From: Williamsia muralis NBRC 105860
GTDB taxonomy: Bacteria; Actinomycetota; Actinomycetes; Mycobacteriales; Mycobacteriaceae
DNA length: 64,000 bases
Assembly (NCBI RefSeq): GCF_001598915.1
Contig: NZ_BDAP01000005.1
Location: forward strand, 401,189-465,188
Direction: 5' to 3'
The first letter of the stretch is position 1, and each line of letters starts with the position of its first letter. The position numbers and the translations under genes are program-made. This document shows positions 26,761 through 34,966 of the stretch, piece after piece. The notes under the pieces were generated by a model. It did not search any database, was not told the origin of the DNA, and saw only the letters and a program-made list of their open reading frames with translations.

Positions 26761-26775
26761 AACGGCGTTCCCGTT
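26761..26775. promoter_or_regulatory. Operator-like palindrome 2 (AACGGCGTTCCCGTT)
   Basis: AACGG and CCGTT form perfect 5-base arms around a 5-base spacer, just upstream of the TetR ATG at 26787. The repeated half-site suggests that the TetR protein binds both sites and controls both divergent genes. Confidence 0.6.
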
Positions 26776-26786
26776 ACACTCATGAC

Positions 26787-27392
26787 ATGACTGAGCCAGG
26801 GATGGTCAGACCAGGCGGCCGAACGGCGGCGGTCCGCGCTTCGGTTCTCCGTGCGACCGGAGATGTACTCGCCGAATCAGGCCTACCCGGCCTCGACCTC
26901 ACCGACGTGGCCAGTCGTGCCGGTGTGGGCAAGACCACCGTGTATCGCCGGTGGGGTTCGGCGCCCGGCCTGGTGGCAGACCTGTTGTCGGAGATGGCCG
27001 CCGAATCCGTGCCGCGGGCAGACACCGGCACCCTGTCCGCCGACCTGCACGCCAACGCCGCATTGGTGCGAAAGACCCTGTCGGACAAGCGTCAAGGTCC
27101 GTTGTTCAAGGCGATCATCGCTGCGGCGACCTGCGACGCGCGCACCGCCGACGCACTGGCGCATTTCTACGACACCCGCGTCGCCGAATGGGCACCGTGT
27201 GTACTTGACGGGATCGCCCGTAGAGAAGCGCCCGCCGGCACCGACGCCAGAGCTGCGATCCGGCAGGTGTCAGCACCGCTCTACTATCAGTTCCTCACCT
27301 CGACAAGGCCGCTGAAGAAGGTCGATGCCGAACGCGCCGCCGAGTCGGCACTGGCCGCGATCGCGGCGGGCGTGCTGGTCTCAGGCCGGTAG
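26787..27392 (+). CDS. TetR/AcrR-family transcriptional regulator
   Basis: The 201-residue protein has an N-terminal helix-turn-helix (DLTDVASRAGVGKTTVYRRWGS, about 37-58) and a C-terminal TetR_C_11-like domain. I chose ATG 26787; a start 30 bases earlier would run through the operator. It is divergent from the aldo/keto reductase and probably its repressor. The 3' end overlaps the convergent peptidase gene by 12 bases. Confidence 0.88.
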   Translation: MTEPGMVRPGGRTAAVRASVLRATGDVLAESGLPGLDLTDVASRAGVGKTTVYRRWGSAPGLVADLLSEMAAESVPRADTGTLSADLHANAALVRKTLSDKRQGPLFKAIIAAATCDARTADALAHFYDTRVAEWAPCVLDGIARREAPAGTDARAAIRQVSAPLYYQFLTSTRPLKKVDAERAAESALAAIAAGVLVSGR

Positions 27393-29411
27393 CAGACCGC
27401 GCCGACGCAGCAGGGGTTCGATCTCGGCGGGACGGCCGAGGAGTTCCTGGTGCGCGGCAATGGGGTCCACGCTGTCGCCTCGAGAAAGCGTTGTCTCGGC
27501 GAACCGGGCCCCCAGATCCGAAGACAGGCCACCGCCGGAGAGGAACCACTGTTCGGTCTCGGCGTCGAGGACCTCGGACCAGATGTACGAGTAGTAGCCG
27601 GCCGAATATCCGCCACCGAAAATATGATTGAAGTAGGCGCTGCGGTATCTCGGCGGGATGAGGTCGGCCGCGGCACCGGCGTTGGCCAGTGCCGCCTTCT
27701 CGAAGGCCTCGACGTCGTCGATGTCATCCTCGACGGTCACCCGATGCCAGGCCATGTCGAGGATCGCGGCCGCCAGGTACTCGATGGTGCCGTGGGCCGA
27801 CTCGACGTCCGCGCTTGCCCTGGCGGCCTCGGCGAGGTCATCAGGGATGGGCAGTCCGGTCTCGTGGTGTTTTGCGTACTGTCGCAACACCTCTGGGTGC
27901 AGCGCCCACATCTCGTTCACCTGTGACGGGAACTCGACGAAGTCCCGAGGGACCGATGTTCCCGATTGCGACGGGTACCGCACCGCCGACAGCAAGCCGT
28001 GCAGTGCGTGTCCGAACTCGTGGAACAGTGTGGTGAGCTGGTCCATGGTGAGCAGGCACTTCTCACCTTCATCGGGTTTTGTCAGATTGAGTACGTTCAC
28101 GATCACCGGACGGGACTCGAGGAGCAAGCTCTGATCGATGAAGTTGTTCATCCAGGCGCCGCCCCGCTTGCTCGGACGGGCGAAGAAGTCGCCGAGGAAC
28201 AATCCGATCGAGGTGTTGGTGCGGTCGAACACCTGCCAGACGCGGACATCAGGGTGATACGTGGGCACGTTGTCCAACTCGACGAACCGCAGACCATAGA
28301 GTCGGCCGGCAGCGTAGAACACTCCATTGGCAAGCGCGCTGTCGAGTTCGAGGTAGTCCGACAGCCCGCTCAACGAGACCGCCGCACGCTGTTCTTCCTG
28401 CCGCGCAAGCCAATACGTGAGATCCGCCGGACCTATGTCGGTGCCGACGGTCTCGGTGATGGTGGTGAGCTCGCGCCCCCCTGCCCGCATGGCCGACGCG
28501 ATCAGGTCTCTCAGCAGTTCCTCGACGGCCTCGGGGCTCGGAGCGGTCTCTTCCGCGATCACGTACTCGGCGTGGTCGCGATAACCCAGTAGACGTGCCC
28601 GTTCGGCACGAAGACGGACGATGTCGAGGATGAGTGCCCGGGTGTCGTTGTTGTTGTCACGCGAACAGCGGTTCACCGACGCCTCGTACAGCCGGATCCG
28701 GGTGTCGCGATCCTCCAGCACGGCGAGAGCGGATTGGCTCGACGGCAATTCGAGGGTGAGGAGGTACCCGGTGTCGTGTCCTGCATCCTGCGCTGCGCGG
28801 CGCGCAGCCGCGATCTGGCCGTCGGACAAACCGGCGAGCTTGCCCACGTCGTCGACGAGCACCGCAGAGTCGTTGCTGTCGTTCAGTATTCGCTGACCGA
28901 ACTCGGTCGTGAGGGTGGCAAGGCGCTCGGAGATCTGCCGCATCCGGGCCTGGCCGTCGGCGTCGAGACCGGCCCCGGCGCGGATCGCGTCGCGATGGCG
29001 GCGTTCGAGCAAACGCAGCGATGGCTCGTCCAGACCGAGGCCGTCGCGGTTCTGGAACAACGTGTCGATCCTGGCGAACAAACCGGCGTGCAGTGCGATG
29101 GCGTTGCCGTGCGCGGTGAGCTTCGGTGCGAGCTCGGTGGCGATCGCATTGCGCTTGGGGTTGGTGTCGGCACCGGCGAGGTTGAAGAAGATGCCTGCCG
29201 CCCGCGCCAGCGCCTGCCCGCTGCGTTCGAGTGCCTCGATGGTGTTGGCGAAGGTCGGTTCGGCGCGAGCGCCGGCGATCTTCTCCACCTCACGCAGGTG
29301 CTCGGCCATCGCCTCTTCGAAGGCGGGCACGAAGTCGTCGTCGGTGAACGACGGGAAGTCGGGCAGACCGTGCAGATGGGGACTTCGGGCCAGGACCGGG
29401 TTAGAGGGCAT
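27381..29411 (-). CDS. M3-family zinc metallopeptidase (Dcp/oligopeptidase A type)
   Basis: The 676-residue protein has the M3 zinc motif HEFGHALH at about residues 463-470, with the third ligand in the downstream PRDFVEFPSQVNEMW. Family stretches such as RLLERRHRDAIRAGAGLDADGQARMRQ split as usual across the N-terminal half. No signal peptide is visible, so it should act in the cytosol on short peptides as a peptidyl-dipeptidase or oligopeptidase. It is 50 bases downstream of lepA on the same strand. Length fits Dcp-type enzymes. Confidence 0.92.
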   Translation of the reverse strand: MPSNPVLARSPHLHGLPDFPSFTDDDFVPAFEEAMAEHLREVEKIAGARAEPTFANTIEALERSGQALARAAGIFFNLAGADTNPKRNAIATELAPKLTAHGNAIALHAGLFARIDTLFQNRDGLGLDEPSLRLLERRHRDAIRAGAGLDADGQARMRQISERLATLTTEFGQRILNDSNDSAVLVDDVGKLAGLSDGQIAAARRAAQDAGHDTGYLLTLELPSSQSALAVLEDRDTRIRLYEASVNRCSRDNNNDTRALILDIVRLRAERARLLGYRDHAEYVIAEETAPSPEAVEELLRDLIASAMRAGGRELTTITETVGTDIGPADLTYWLARQEEQRAAVSLSGLSDYLELDSALANGVFYAAGRLYGLRFVELDNVPTYHPDVRVWQVFDRTNTSIGLFLGDFFARPSKRGGAWMNNFIDQSLLLESRPVIVNVLNLTKPDEGEKCLLTMDQLTTLFHEFGHALHGLLSAVRYPSQSGTSVPRDFVEFPSQVNEMWALHPEVLRQYAKHHETGLPIPDDLAEAARASADVESAHGTIEYLAAAILDMAWHRVTVEDDIDDVEAFEKAALANAGAAADLIPPRYRSAYFNHIFGGGYSAGYYSYIWSEVLDAETEQWFLSGGGLSSDLGARFAETTLSRGDSVDPIAAHQELLGRPAEIEPLLRRRGLLPA

Positions 29412-29461
29412 GGCCCGATGGTACTGCGGTGCTTGACTTTCGGTCCTGATTCCCTCCGGCC

Positions 29462-31315
29462 TTATTTGCCCTTGGGTTTGTCGCTCGACGCATCCGACGA
29501 CAGTGCAGCCACAAACGCCTCTTGCGGGACCTCCACCCGACCGATCGTCTTCATCCGCTTCTTGCCCTCTTTCTGCTTCTCGAGCAGCTTGCGCTTACGG
29601 CTGATGTCGCCGCCGTAGCACTTGGCCAAGACGTCTTTGCGGATCGCCCGAATGTTCTCGCGCGCAATGATCTTGGCACCGATGGCGGCCTGAATGGGGA
29701 CCTCGAACTGCTGGCGGGGAATCAGCTCCTTGAGCTTGGTTGTCATCTTCGTGGCGTAGGCAGCGGCGCCGTCCTTGTGGACGATTGCACTGAAGGCGTC
29801 GACGGCTTCACCCTGCAGGAGGATGTCCACCTTCACCAGGCTCGACACCTGCTCGCCTGCCTCCTCGTAGTCGAGGCTGGCGTAGCCGCGGGTACGCGAC
29901 TTGAGCGAATCGAAGAAGTCGAAGATGATCTCGGCCATCGGCAGGGTGTAGCGCAGTTCCACGCGGGTCTCGGACAGATAGTCCATCCCGCCGAGTTCGC
30001 CACGCCGGGACTGACACAGCTCCATGATCGAACCGACGAATTCGCTCGGTGCGATCACCGTCGTCTTCACGATCGGCTCGAAGATGTTGCGTGCCTTGCC
30101 GTCCGGCCAATCGGACGGATTCGTGACGATGTGCTCGGTGCCGTCCTCCATCTCCACGCGGTACACCACGTTCGGTGCGGTGGAGATCAGATTCAGGCCG
30201 AATTCCCGTTCGAGTCGTTCGCGGCTGATCTCCATGTGCAGCAACCCGAGGAAGCCGCAACGGAAACCGAACCCCAACGCCACCGACGTCTCTGGCTCGT
30301 ACGCCAGTGCGGCGTCGTTGAGCTGCAGCTTGTCGAGGGCTTCTCGCAGGACCGGGTAATCGGACCCGTCCACCGGGTAGAGACCGGAGTAGACCATCGG
30401 CCGTGGCTCGCGGTAGCCCGTCAGCGGGGTCTCCGCGCCATGACGCGCAGAGGTGATGGTGTCACCGACCTTGGACTGGCGGACGTCCTTCACACCGGTG
30501 ATCAGATAGCCCACCTCGCCGACGCCCAGCCCCTTGGACGGCTTCGGGTCCGGCGAGACGATGCCGACCTCGAGGAGTTCGTGGGTGGTGCCGGTCGACA
30601 TCATCTTGATCTTCTCGCGGGGCACGATCTTGCCGTCCACCACACGGACGTACGTGACGACGCCGCGATAGGTGTCGTAGACCGAGTCGAAGATCATCGC
30701 GCGGGGCGGGGCGTCGGAATCGCCGACCGGAGCCGGGATCAGCCGCACCACCTCGTCGAGCAGCTCCGTGACGCCGACGCCGGTCTTGCCCGAGACCCTC
30801 AGGACGTCGTCGGGTTCACAGCCGATGATGTGAGCGATCTCGGCTGCGTAACGGTCGGGGTCGGCGGCCGGCAGGTCGATCTTGTTCAGGACCGGGATGA
30901 TCGTCAGGTCCTTGTCCAGCGCCAGGTACAGGTTGGCCAACGTCTGAGCCTCGATGCCCTGGGCCGCGTCGACGAGCAACACTGCGCCTTCACACGCTTC
31001 CAGTGCACGTGACACCTCATAGGTGAAGTCCACGTGGCCGGGGGTGTCGATCAGGTGCATCACGTAGTCGGTGCCGTCCACGTTCCAGGGCAGCCGAACG
31101 TTCTGGGCCTTGATCGTGATGCCGCGCTCACGTTCGATGTCCATCCGGTCCAGATACTGCGCCCGCATGTCGCGCCCCTCGACCACACCGGTGACCTGCA
31201 ACATCCGGTCCGCCAACGTCGACTTGCCGTGGTCGATGTGAGCGATGATGCAGAAATTCCGGATCTTCGCGGGATCGGTGAACGTGGTGTCGGAAAGCCT
31301 GGGAATTGAACTCAC
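29462..31315 (-). CDS. lepA: Elongation factor 4 (LepA)
   Basis: LepA/EF4 is a ribosome-bound translational GTPase. The 617-residue product has the P-loop [13 protein letters not shown] (about 25-37), [19 protein letters not shown] and NKIDLP, the EF-G-like domains, and the unique LepA C-terminal domain ([26 protein letters not shown]). The length is normal plus a short tail. It is the standard neighbour of the M3 peptidase gene here, and the small hydrolase diverges from it. Confidence 0.98.
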   Translation of the reverse strand: MSSIPRLSDTTFTDPAKIRNFCIIAHIDHGKSTLADRMLQVTGVVEGRDMRAQYLDRMDIERERGITIKAQNVRLPWNVDGTDYVMHLIDTPGHVDFTYEVSRALEACEGAVLLVDAAQGIEAQTLANLYLALDKDLTIIPVLNKIDLPAADPDRYAAEIAHIIGCEPDDVLRVSGKTGVGVTELLDEVVRLIPAPVGDSDAPPRAMIFDSVYDTYRGVVTYVRVVDGKIVPREKIKMMSTGTTHELLEVGIVSPDPKPSKGLGVGEVGYLITGVKDVRQSKVGDTITSARHGAETPLTGYREPRPMVYSGLYPVDGSDYPVLREALDKLQLNDAALAYEPETSVALGFGFRCGFLGLLHMEISRERLEREFGLNLISTAPNVVYRVEMEDGTEHIVTNPSDWPDGKARNIFEPIVKTTVIAPSEFVGSIMELCQSRRGELGGMDYLSETRVELRYTLPMAEIIFDFFDSLKSRTRGYASLDYEEAGEQVSSLVKVDILLQGEAVDAFSAIVHKDGAAAYATKMTTKLKELIPRQQFEVPIQAAIGAKIIARENIRAIRKDVLAKCYGGDISRKRKLLEKQKEGKKRMKTIGRVEVPQEAFVAALSSDASSDKPKGK

Positions 31316-31403
31316 TCCTTGCAGTGGCCGAGATACCCGTCCAGTTTCTCATGCGCAGGCACATCGACCATCCATCGGCGGTCTCGACGCTAATGTTCAG
31401 GAC

Positions 31404-32045
31404 GTGAGCGTCGAAGAGTGGCAGTCAGAAGGTGTGGCCGGCGCATTGCATCGGCCCGATGGCGACCCGCTCGCCGTGGTCGTGCTCGCGCACGGTGCGG
31501 GCGGTGACCACAATGCGGTCATCCTGCGCCGCATCGCCGAGGAATTGTGCGACCGCCGGATCGCTGTCGCCCGCATCGACCTGCCCTACCGTCAGAAACG
31601 ACCCAAGGGACCGCCGCATCCGTCCGGCGCGGCAGCCGACCGCGCAGGGATAGCCGCGGCGTGTGACGCCTTCCGGGGTCAATCGACCGGCCCCCTGATC
31701 GTCGGCGGGCATTCTTATGGAGGACGCCAGGCCTCGATGACGGTGGCCGAGAACCCCGACATCGCCGATGGACTGTTGCTGACCTCGTACCCACTGCACC
31801 CACCCGGACGACCGGAGAAGATGCGCACCGATCACCTGCCCTCCATCACCAAGCCGGTCCTGGTGGTCCACGGCGCCACCGACCCGTTCGGCACCACGGA
31901 CGAGCTGACCGCCGCCATCGCGATGATCCCGTCACCGACCCGGTTCCTCGATCTCCCCAAGGTCGGCCACGACCTCAAACCCGATCGGTCGGGCGCGCCG
32001 CGGCTGATCGCCACCGAGGTGCTCGACTTCTTCTCGATAGGCTGA
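31404..32045 (+). CDS. Alpha/beta hydrolase of the KANL3/Tex30 (dienelactone-hydrolase-like) type
   Basis: The 213-residue protein has AHGAGGDH (29-36) and the elbow GGHSYGGRQ with Ser104, then VVHGATDPFG (acid) and KVGHDL (His), so the triad is complete. The family is the small hydrolases represented by human TEX30. Substrate unknown. The GTG at 31404 follows a -10-like TAATGT (31391-31396) by seven bases, so it is probably translated from a leaderless mRNA. The PemK-like gene follows four bases downstream. Confidence 0.82.
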   Translation: MSVEEWQSEGVAGALHRPDGDPLAVVVLAHGAGGDHNAVILRRIAEELCDRRIAVARIDLPYRQKRPKGPPHPSGAAADRAGIAAACDAFRGQSTGPLIVGGHSYGGRQASMTVAENPDIADGLLLTSYPLHPPGRPEKMRTDHLPSITKPVLVVHGATDPFGTTDELTAAIAMIPSPTRFLDLPKVGHDLKPDRSGAPRLIATEVLDFFSIG

Positions 32046-32049
32046 CGGC

Positions 32050-32577
32050 GTGGCAGGCACCTTGGGACAGATGGCGATGTCGTTGATCCGTCGACACGGG
32101 CCGCGCGTGGTGCGCGAACTCACCCGCTCTGCGGCCACACGGCCCGGCCGTGAATCTGCGCCCTCACCGCGTGGGAACCGGGTGACGCGCACGTCTCCGA
32201 CGGCCACACACGCGCGGCAAATCGCTTACTCTCCCCGCCTCGACGGCGCAGCCGATCCCGGCGAGGTGGTGTGGACCTGGGTCGAGTTCGAAGATGATCC
32301 AGGTCGAGGTAAAGACCGTCCGGTCGTGGTGGTCGGACGGGAGGGACCCGCTCTCCTCGGACTCATGCTCTCCAGTCAGGAGCACCGGCGCGACGACGCG
32401 AACTGGATGAGCATCGGGACCGGCGAGTGGGACAGCGCCCACCGCGAGAGCTTCGCCCGGCTCGACCGGGTGCTCACGGTGCCCGAAAATGCCATCCGCC
32501 GCGAGGGTGCGATCGTCGATCGAGGCCAATTCGACCGGATCGCAACAGTTCTGCGGGACCGGTACGGGTGGCGTTGA
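32050..32577 (+). CDS. PemK/MazF-fold protein without a visible antitoxin
   Basis: The 175-residue product ends in a PemK/MazF-like domain (about 75-175): GEVVWTWVEFEDDPGRGKDRPVVVVG is the typical first strand-loop-strand, and AIRREGAIVDRGQFDRIATVL the end. The first 70 residues are basic (RRHGPRVVRELTRSAATRPGR) and unlike MazF toxins. No antitoxin gene is adjacent; the partner gene upstream is a hydrolase. The homologue at this place in mycobacteria (Rv2405, from memory) is likewise single. RNase activity is possible but cannot be inferred safely. Confidence 0.8.
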   Translation: MAGTLGQMAMSLIRRHGPRVVRELTRSAATRPGRESAPSPRGNRVTRTSPTATHARQIAYSPRLDGAADPGEVVWTWVEFEDDPGRGKDRPVVVVGREGPALLGLMLSSQEHRRDDANWMSIGTGEWDSAHRESFARLDRVLTVPENAIRREGAIVDRGQFDRIATVLRDRYGWR

Positions 32578-32598
32578 ATCCGGCCACCCACGTCTGAC

Positions 32599-33069
32599 TC
32601 AGGACAGCGGCGCCTGCGTCCAGTTGTTGACGAACTCGAGACCGCTGCGCACGAAGAGCTGCGAGACCGGGCACCGTCGTTCGGTTTCGGCGACGAACTC
32701 GGCGAATTGTTGCTCGCTTGCGTCTGATTCGACCACGGCCGACACGGTGACCTTGTCGAAGTTGGCGTTACCTTCGGCGCCTTGCACGAGGACTGCGGTG
32801 TCGAGATCACCCTGCACCTCGAAGGTGAACTCCCCCAACGCGATCCCGAGGTCTTTGGCAACCAGCGACGCGGTGACCTGATTGCACGACGTCAGTGCGC
32901 CGAGAGCGTAGAACAACGGGCTCGGGGCCTTGTCCTCACCGCCGAACGCTGGGTACGCATCGGTGTGGAACTCGTGAGCCGAGCCGGCGGTGACAAGACG
33001 TTGCGCGACCCCGCTACCGGTTGCGCTGACAACAAACGGGACAACGGATCGCTTTGCTGCAGTGGTCAT
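32599..33069 (-). CDS. OsmC-family peroxiredoxin-like protein
   Basis: The 156-residue protein has the two OsmC/Ohr cysteines, Cys62 (ALTSCNQVT) and Cys133 (ERRCPVSQLF), needed for reduction of organic hydroperoxides. The surrounding PSPLFYALGALTSC and CPVSQLF fit the OsmC rather than Ohr branch. The ATG at 33069 was chosen over a frame starting 72 bases earlier. It lies 68 bases after the end of the transglutaminase gene on the same strand. Confidence 0.9.
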   Translation of the reverse strand: MTTAAKRSVVPFVVSATGSGVAQRLVTAGSAHEFHTDAYPAFGGEDKAPSPLFYALGALTSCNQVTASLVAKDLGIALGEFTFEVQGDLDTAVLVQGAEGNANFDKVTVSAVVESDASEQQFAEFVAETERRCPVSQLFVRSGLEFVNNWTQAPLS

Positions 33070-33137
33070 TGCACGACTGTGACACCGGAGCGGCCGCCCA
33101 CCGAGGGTTTGGCGCACAGCGAGCGAATGGGTGGCGA

Positions 33138-33986
33138 TCACGCCAAACGGGTGATCTCTACCTTCACCTCGAGGTCCTTGGCGCCCGCGCCTGTGTAGAT
33201 CCCCTTGAGCGGAGGCACGTCAGAGTAGTCGCGGCCCACACCGACCGACACATGCTGCTCGGAGATCGCGAGGTCGTTGGTGGGGTCGTACCCCCACCAG
33301 CCGCCGGTCCAGGCCTCGACCCATGCATGGCTCTGCCCCTCGACCGTGCGGTCGATGACTGCCGACCTGCTCGGGTGCAGATAGCCGGACACATAGCGCG
33401 ACGGAATGCCGAGGCTGCGCAACATCACCAAGGACAGGTGCGCGTAATCCTGGCAGACGCCTTTCTTCTCTTTCCAGGCCTCGACCGCGGAGGTGTGGAC
33501 GCCGGTGGTGCCGGGAACATACTCCATCTCGGTGTGCACCCATTGGCACACGGCGAGCACAGCCTCTTGAGGGGTGAGCCCCTTGGTGAGGCGTTTGGCC
33601 ACCTGACCGAGCTGCCTGCTCACCGGTACGTATCCGGTGTTGCTCAGCACCTCGTCGTATCGGTCGATCACCGACTCATGGTGCAGCGATTCCCAATCGA
33701 GCAATTCGTCGTCCGAAGGCATTGCGTCGGGCTCGGTTTCGACCACCGACAGACCCGACACCTCGAGTTCCTCGTGAGGAGCATGCAGGTCGAAGGCGGT
33801 GACCGCGGTCCCCCAGTAGTCGGTGTACCGATACGACCTCGTCGCGGGGATCGTCTCCACACGGTTGATGATCACGTTCTGCCGGGTATCGCTCCGGGGC
33901 GTCAGCCGGGCCTCATTGTACGAAGAGGTGACCGGGGCGTTGTAGGCAAATCCCGTCGAATGCACGACCCGCAATCGCCAGCTCAC
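33138..33986 (-). CDS. Transglutaminase-like cysteine protease-fold protein
   Basis: The 282-residue protein has an N-terminal beta domain (Bact_transglu_N, LRVVHSTGFAYNAPVTSSYNEARLTPR) and a transglutaminase core with Cys178 (KKGVCQDYAHLSL), His220 (GQSHAWVEAW) and Asp234 (GYDPTND). The triad is complete. It is encoded with an alpha-E protein and a circularly permuted ATP-grasp, a conserved triad proposed to make and trim peptide or amide bonds; the real substrate is unknown. The ATG overlaps the alpha-E stop by 4 bases. Confidence 0.9.
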   Translation of the reverse strand: MSWRLRVVHSTGFAYNAPVTSSYNEARLTPRSDTRQNVIINRVETIPATRSYRYTDYWGTAVTAFDLHAPHEELEVSGLSVVETEPDAMPSDDELLDWESLHHESVIDRYDEVLSNTGYVPVSRQLGQVAKRLTKGLTPQEAVLAVCQWVHTEMEYVPGTTGVHTSAVEAWKEKKGVCQDYAHLSLVMLRSLGIPSRYVSGYLHPSRSAVIDRTVEGQSHAWVEAWTGGWWGYDPTNDLAISEQHVSVGVGRDYSDVPPLKGIYTGAGAKDLEVKVEITRLA

Positions 33987-34966
33987 AGTTCACTCTCCTC
34001 GATGAATCGGTCGACCGAATCGCTTGCGGACGTATCCGCCCAGGCGACATACGGCGACACGTGAAAGTACTGGGCCGTCACGGCCTCGCTGACCTCGCGG
34101 CACGTCTCCTGCAGATCGAGCAACCGGGTCTGCAAGTCGTCCAACAACATTCCAGGCTGCATGAACTCGAGCCCGCTTCGCGCGCGGCCCAGGAGACGTT
34201 GCGCCTCGGCCTGTGCGCCCACCCGGCTCGGCCGGTTGTCGAGCTCGATCAATTGCCGTTCGGCCAGGCTGATCGCGTGGAACACCGATCGTGGGAACAG
34301 CCGGTCGAGGAGCAGGAACTCGACCACCCGGGTCGCATCGAGTGCGCCCCGGTAGGTCCTTAGGTAGGTGTCGTGTGCACCCGCGGACCGCAGCACCGTC
34401 ACCCACGCCGGTGACCCCGACCTGTCACCTGCACGCGACAACAACATTCGGATGGTCATGTCCACACGCTCGACCGATCGGCCGAGCAGGAGGTAGCGAT
34501 AACCGTCGTCGTGGCTGAGGGTGGCGTCGGCCAGTCCGGCGAACATCGCCGCCCGGTTCTTGACGAAGGACAGGAACTCGTACGGCCCGAGCTTGCGCGA
34601 CGCCCGCTCGGCGTCACCCAGGCCGTTGTAGGTGGTGTTGAGACATTCCCACATCTCACTCGACGTGACTTCGCGTGCGCCCCTTGCATTTTCCCGGGCC
34701 TGACCCACGCTGTCGACGATGGAGCCTGGTTCCTTCTTCGAGTAGGCGACCCGGTCGGTCAACGACCAGGCGTCCAATTCCACATCGGCGGGAGGCAATT
34801 CCATCCCCAATACCTGCAAGACCAGTCGGCACCGGCCGTCGGGATCAACCGTGGCGTCCTCGAGCAGTTGGTGTACCGCCACATCGAGGATCCGGGCTGT
34901 GTCGTCGGCGCGTTCTACGTAGCGTCCGATCCAGTACAGGGATTCGGCGTTGCGTGCGAGCATCAT
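33983..34966 (-). CDS. Alpha-E (DUF403) domain protein
   Basis: The 327-residue, all-helical protein begins MMLARNAESLYWIGRYVERADDTARI, the diagnostic start of the alpha-E family. LLLGRSVERVDMTIRMLLSR, in the middle, is also typical. It has no known enzymatic residues. It overlaps the ATP-grasp gene at its 5' end and the transglutaminase gene at its 3' end, both by 4 bases, so the three are made together. It is possibly a partner of the ATP-grasp enzyme. Confidence 0.92.
   Translation of the reverse strand: MMLARNAESLYWIGRYVERADDTARILDVAVHQLLEDATVDPDGRCRLVLQVLGMELPPADVELDAWSLTDRVAYSKKEPGSIVDSVGQARENARGAREVTSSEMWECLNTTYNGLGDAERASRKLGPYEFLSFVKNRAAMFAGLADATLSHDDGYRYLLLGRSVERVDMTIRMLLSRAGDRSGSPAWVTVLRSAGAHDTYLRTYRGALDATRVVEFLLLDRLFPRSVFHAISLAERQLIELDNRPSRVGAQAEAQRLLGRARSGLEFMQPGMLLDDLQTRLLDLQETCREVSEAVTAQYFHVSPYVAWADTSASDSVDRFIEESEL

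Noticed and set aside
29522..31012. 496-codon open frame on the plus strand opposite lepA
   Set aside because: LepA is unmistakable; this is its antisense shadow.
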